From CAYMLL01 sp964390645 (GTDB taxonomy: Bacteria; Planctomycetota; UBA8108), in NCBI GenBank assembly GCA_964390645.1, contig CAYMLL010000182.1, positions 1 through 15,415 on the forward strand: a stretch of 15,415 nucleotides of DNA. Reading direction: 5' to 3'. Below are positions 13,522 to 15,415 of this stretch, one piece after another (the stretch's first letter is position 1; each line of letters begins with the position of its first letter). The notes below the pieces were generated by a model, which worked only from the letters and a program-made list of their open reading frames with translations, was not told the DNA's origin and searched no databases. The translations under genes were made by a program, and so were the position numbers.

Positions 13522-14055
13522 CTATTCGACCTTGAGCGTGTAGCTGAGGGCGCCGATCGCGGCGCCGGGCTTGGCGGCCTTGTAGTTCTCGTGGCACATG
13601 ACGCACTTCTCGCTGACGACCGGTATGGCGGTCATCGCGCGCAGGTGGCGCTTGCCGTCTGTCGAGACCACCTTCTCGTAGTAGTCTTTGCCGTTTCCCA
13701 GCGCCGTGACGGCCGCCTTCTCGAAGTCATCCTTGGCCACGTTCCTGGCGCGCAGGGGGTCACCGCTGGCGTCGATGAGACGTACCTTGTGCCAGCCCTT
13801 CTTCCCGATCGCCTGGAAAAGCGCCACGGCCGCGCTGCCGGCGGGGAAGTCGTCCTTGTCGTGTACGTACTTGTCGGTGATCAGCACGACCACGGTCTTG
13901 TAGATGTCGTCGAGCATGCGAACCTGCTTGCGGGTCCGCTCGAGGGCCGCGTCCTTTGCGGTGGCGTTCGCCGTGATCGGAGCTCGCGTGGCAACGAGAA
14001 CGGCGGTCGCGATGGCGGCGCCGACGGCGGCGAGTCCGAGAGTGAATCGGATCAT
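13522..14055 (-). CDS. Exported Tll0287-like (DUF3365) mono-haem c-type protein
   Basis: The 177-residue protein has an N-terminal signal or anchor (FTLGLAAVGAAIATAVLV). The alpha-helical and PAS-like DUF3365 region follows (about 35-148, with TDKYVHDKDDFPAGSAAVALF and RLIDASGDPLRARN). Near the C-terminus is one covalent haem site, CVMCH (151-155), ending in GAAIGALSYTLKVE as in Tll0287 relatives. Such proteins carry a single c-haem in the periplasm and are thought to sense gases or redox state. Translation starts at ATG 14055 with a perfect AGGAGG 5 nt upstream, the strongest ribosome binding site in the window. It precedes the NsrR-like regulator in the same direction, which suggests a nitric-oxide or redox response. 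This functional link is inferred from neighbourhood only. Confidence 0.88.
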   Translation of the reverse strand: MIRFTLGLAAVGAAIATAVLVATRAPITANATAKDAALERTRKQVRMLDDIYKTVVVLITDKYVHDKDDFPAGSAAVALFQAIGKKGWHKVRLIDASGDPLRARNVAKDDFEKAAVTALGNGKDYYEKVVSTDGKRHLRAMTAIPVVSEKCVMCHENYKAAKPGAAIGALSYTLKVE

Positions 14056-14060
14056 GACAA

Positions 14061-14102
14061 CCTCCTGGGGCTTTATTCAAGTAAAAGACGTACCGGGTTT
14101 AC
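14061..14102 (-). promoter_or_regulatory. Strong ribosome binding site and upstream AT-rich dyad of the haem-protein gene
   Basis: AGGAGG (14066-14061) stands 5 nt before the ATG at 14055. Just upstream, GTAAA (14081-14085) and TTTAC (14098-14102) form the ends of a 22-bp imperfect palindrome in which 7 of 11 positions per half are symmetric. It is AT-richer than its surroundings. Its length suits an Rrf2 dimer, so it is a candidate operator for the downstream-coded NsrR-like protein. Confidence 0.4.
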
Positions 14103-14121
14103 CATGTTCAGTCCAGCGAAA

Positions 14122-14211
14122 TCTCCGGGGCCTTCGGCCTTGGCGAGAAGATCCCGCAAACGGGCTGGAGGGAAGCTCCGGAGGGATCCGCAAGAGCGGG
14201 CGAGAAGGCCC
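14122..14211. other. Highly structured intergenic element with several small hairpins and competing pairings
   Basis: Within 90 bp there are five short stem-loops: GGCC/GGCC (14129-14139), CCCG-CAAA-CGGG (14153-14164), GGAG/CTCC (14167-14179), CCGC-AAGA-GCGG (14188-14199) and GGGC/GCCC (14198-14211). Longer-range pairs compete with them: GATCCC (14150-14155) with GGGATC (14183-14188), and CTCCGG (14123-14128) with CCGGAG (14178-14183). GGCGAGAAG occurs twice (14142-14150, 14199-14207). It lies between the MR/MLE stop and the haem-protein start, both on minus, and could be a terminator array, a 5' leader regulatory RNA or a small RNA. It matches no riboswitch consensus that I know. Confidence 0.4.
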
Positions 14212-15348
14212 TCAGATCCGGATGATATCCCCCGCCGTGTAGCGCTCGACGGCGTCCTCGTCTAGCTCGACGCCGAGTCCCGGACCCCGCGGCACCAGGA
14301 AATGTCCGTCGCCGTCGTACTCCAGCGGCGTCGTCAGGAGATCGTGCTCGCGGATCAGACGACCGAAGATGTCACTCGGCAGCGTGCAGAGCCGGGACGC
14401 TGCCGCGACGTGGAGGTAGCTCGCCTCGAGCAGGCCGAGGTCCACCTCGCTGCCGTGCCAGAAGGGCATGTTGGCGACCTCGGCGATGTCGCCGAGCTTC
14501 TGGACCCAGGCCATCGGGCCGTTGAAGTTGAAGTAGTCGCAGACGTCGTTCTGAAGCGCCAGGACGACGTCCTGGGGCTTCTGGAAGAGCTCGACGTAGG
14601 GGATCGCTGTGTGGAGGGTGAGCGGGATGGCGCTCTTGCGGCGCAGGTGGCGCCAGCCGCGGAGGTCCCAGCGCGGAATCGGGTCCTCGAGGGTCCAGAC
14701 GTTGCCGACGTCCTCGAGCCGCCGGAGGAACGGCAGGACCTCGGCCGGTCGCTCCCAGCGGCAGTTGGGATCGATGATGACGCGAAAGTCCGTTCCGCAG
14801 CGAGCGGCGATGGCCTCGCAGATCTCGGCTGGACTCTCCGACAGAGAGCCCTTGAACTTCAGGCAGTCGTAGCCCATCGACCGGTACTTCGCGCACCACT
14901 GTGCGGCGTCGTCGGGATCGCGCTGGCCGAACCAGGCGGAGCAGTAGACGCGGTCACGGTAGGCGCCACCGAGCAGCTTGTAGACGGGCAGCCCTCGCGC
15001 CTTGCCGACGAGGTCGAAGAGTGCGCATTCGAATCCGTCGTACTCGCGTCCGTAGGTGACGGGCAGGTCGCGGAGGTTCATCTCGAGGGGGTCCTCGTCG
15101 AGGAGGCTCTGCGCGATGACGCGCATCGTCTCCTCGCGTACGGCGCGCAGCGACTCGCCGGTACCGACGATGCCGTCGTCCGTCCGGATGCGCAGGATCC
15201 ACTTGACGAGCTCGTCGAACTGGTGCGACCAGCCCTTCCTCGCGCCGACGCTCAGCATGTGCAGCGGCGCGGTCTTGCCGGGAGAGTTGATGGCGTCCGG
15301 ACGTGAGGGCACGATGACCGGCGTCATCTCGACGCGCGTGATTCTCAT
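14212..15348 (-). CDS. Mandelate racemase/muconate lactonizing enzyme (enolase superfamily) protein
   Basis: The 378-residue enzyme has the capping domain (1-130, with the LVKWILRIRTDDGIVGTGES and YDGFECALFDLVGKARG blocks) and a barrel. The barrel carries the KxK base pair in CLKFKGS (K164, K166), metal ligands D193 (IIDPNCRW) and E221 (LEDPIP), and the late FWHGSEVDLG segment (H298, E301). The third metal-ligand site, normally GE, reads LTLHTA (H246). Superfamily members abstract a proton alpha to a carboxylate, in sugar-acid dehydration, racemisation or cycloisomerisation; the substrate here is unknown. No Shine-Dalgarno sequence precedes ATG 15348. The 67 bases from 15349 to the right edge show no feature I can support. 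Confidence 0.9.
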   Translation of the reverse strand: MRITRVEMTPVIVPSRPDAINSPGKTAPLHMLSVGARKGWSHQFDELVKWILRIRTDDGIVGTGESLRAVREETMRVIAQSLLDEDPLEMNLRDLPVTYGREYDGFECALFDLVGKARGLPVYKLLGGAYRDRVYCSAWFGQRDPDDAAQWCAKYRSMGYDCLKFKGSLSESPAEICEAIAARCGTDFRVIIDPNCRWERPAEVLPFLRRLEDVGNVWTLEDPIPRWDLRGWRHLRRKSAIPLTLHTAIPYVELFQKPQDVVLALQNDVCDYFNFNGPMAWVQKLGDIAEVANMPFWHGSEVDLGLLEASYLHVAAASRLCTLPSDIFGRLIREHDLLTTPLEYDGDGHFLVPRGPGLGVELDEDAVERYTAGDIIRI

Positions 15349-15415
15349 GCTGGACGACGATGCCCCCCGGTCGTCGGGAAATCAAGCCGCGGACGTGCTC
15401 GTCCGACGCCGTCAG

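Noticed and set aside
14080..14211. Cyclic-di-GMP, SAM, glycine or cobalamin riboswitch in the structured intergenic element
   Set aside because: Compared from memory on both strands; the conserved core sequences of these classes are missing.
14302..15306. Plus-strand 334-codon frame at the right end
   Set aside because: Antisense shadow of the MR/MLE protein; no domain.
1..15415. tRNA genes, CRISPR arrays, insertion sequences, phage or toxin-antitoxin genes
   Set aside because: Read through for these on both strands and found none.

Overview
The window is a GC-rich bacterial chromosome fragment (roughly two thirds G+C by eye), densely coding on both strands. It has no tRNA, rRNA, CRISPR array, transposase or phage gene that I can see. 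The gene families point to a Planctomycetota- or Acidobacteriota-like environmental bacterium: a secreted CRTAC1-type protein with VCBS/FG-GAP repeats and an ASPIC/UnbV domain, an M28 peptidase with PDZ domains, and an App1/LNS2-like protein. No marker gene settles this. A run of 18 C followed by ten N at 1807-1897 shows that the sequence is a scaffolded draft assembly, probably a metagenome bin.

Left part (1-4833). A secreted M28 zinc aminopeptidase with PA, SH3-like and tandem PDZ domains runs off the left edge on the minus strand and is interrupted by the assembly gap. Upstream of it, also on minus, are a membrane-anchored protein resembling an App1/LNS2 phosphatase that has lost its catalytic aspartates, and a 78-residue unknown protein. 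The small gene has a near-consensus promoter whose spacer contains a C9 tract. Divergently, 54 bp away, lies a diacylglycerol/lipid kinase (YegS type).

Middle (4913-7623, minus). A DCC-family thiol oxidoreductase gene overlaps by 25 bp the gene for a large exported calcium-binding-repeat protein, forming a two-gene operon.

Centre (7738-11656, plus). Five genes overlap by 4-8 bp each: a C_GCAxxG_C_C-like cysteine protein, an M50 site-2-type membrane protease, a BtuF/FecB-type substrate-binding lipoprotein, a FecCD/BtuC permease and an ABC ATPase. The ATPase is altered in the Walker A, Q-loop and H-loop. This is the most unusual unit in the window: a metal-chelate or corrinoid-type importer fused at operon level to a redox protein and a protease. 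It is followed by a class V (alanine-glyoxylate type) aminotransferase, which has what looks like the same promoter layout as the operon.

Right part (12923-15415, minus). A mandelate racemase/muconate lactonizing enzyme family protein is followed by a highly structured 150-bp intergenic region. Next come an exported Tll0287-like (DUF3365) mono-heme c protein and an NsrR-like Rrf2 iron-sulfur regulator. The last two plausibly form a nitric-oxide or redox sensing pair.

Regulation. Several start codons lie only 6-11 nt downstream of a -10-like hexamer, suggesting that leaderless or near-leaderless transcripts are common here. Other genes (2370, 7623, 7189, 14055) have recognisable Shine-Dalgarno sequences.
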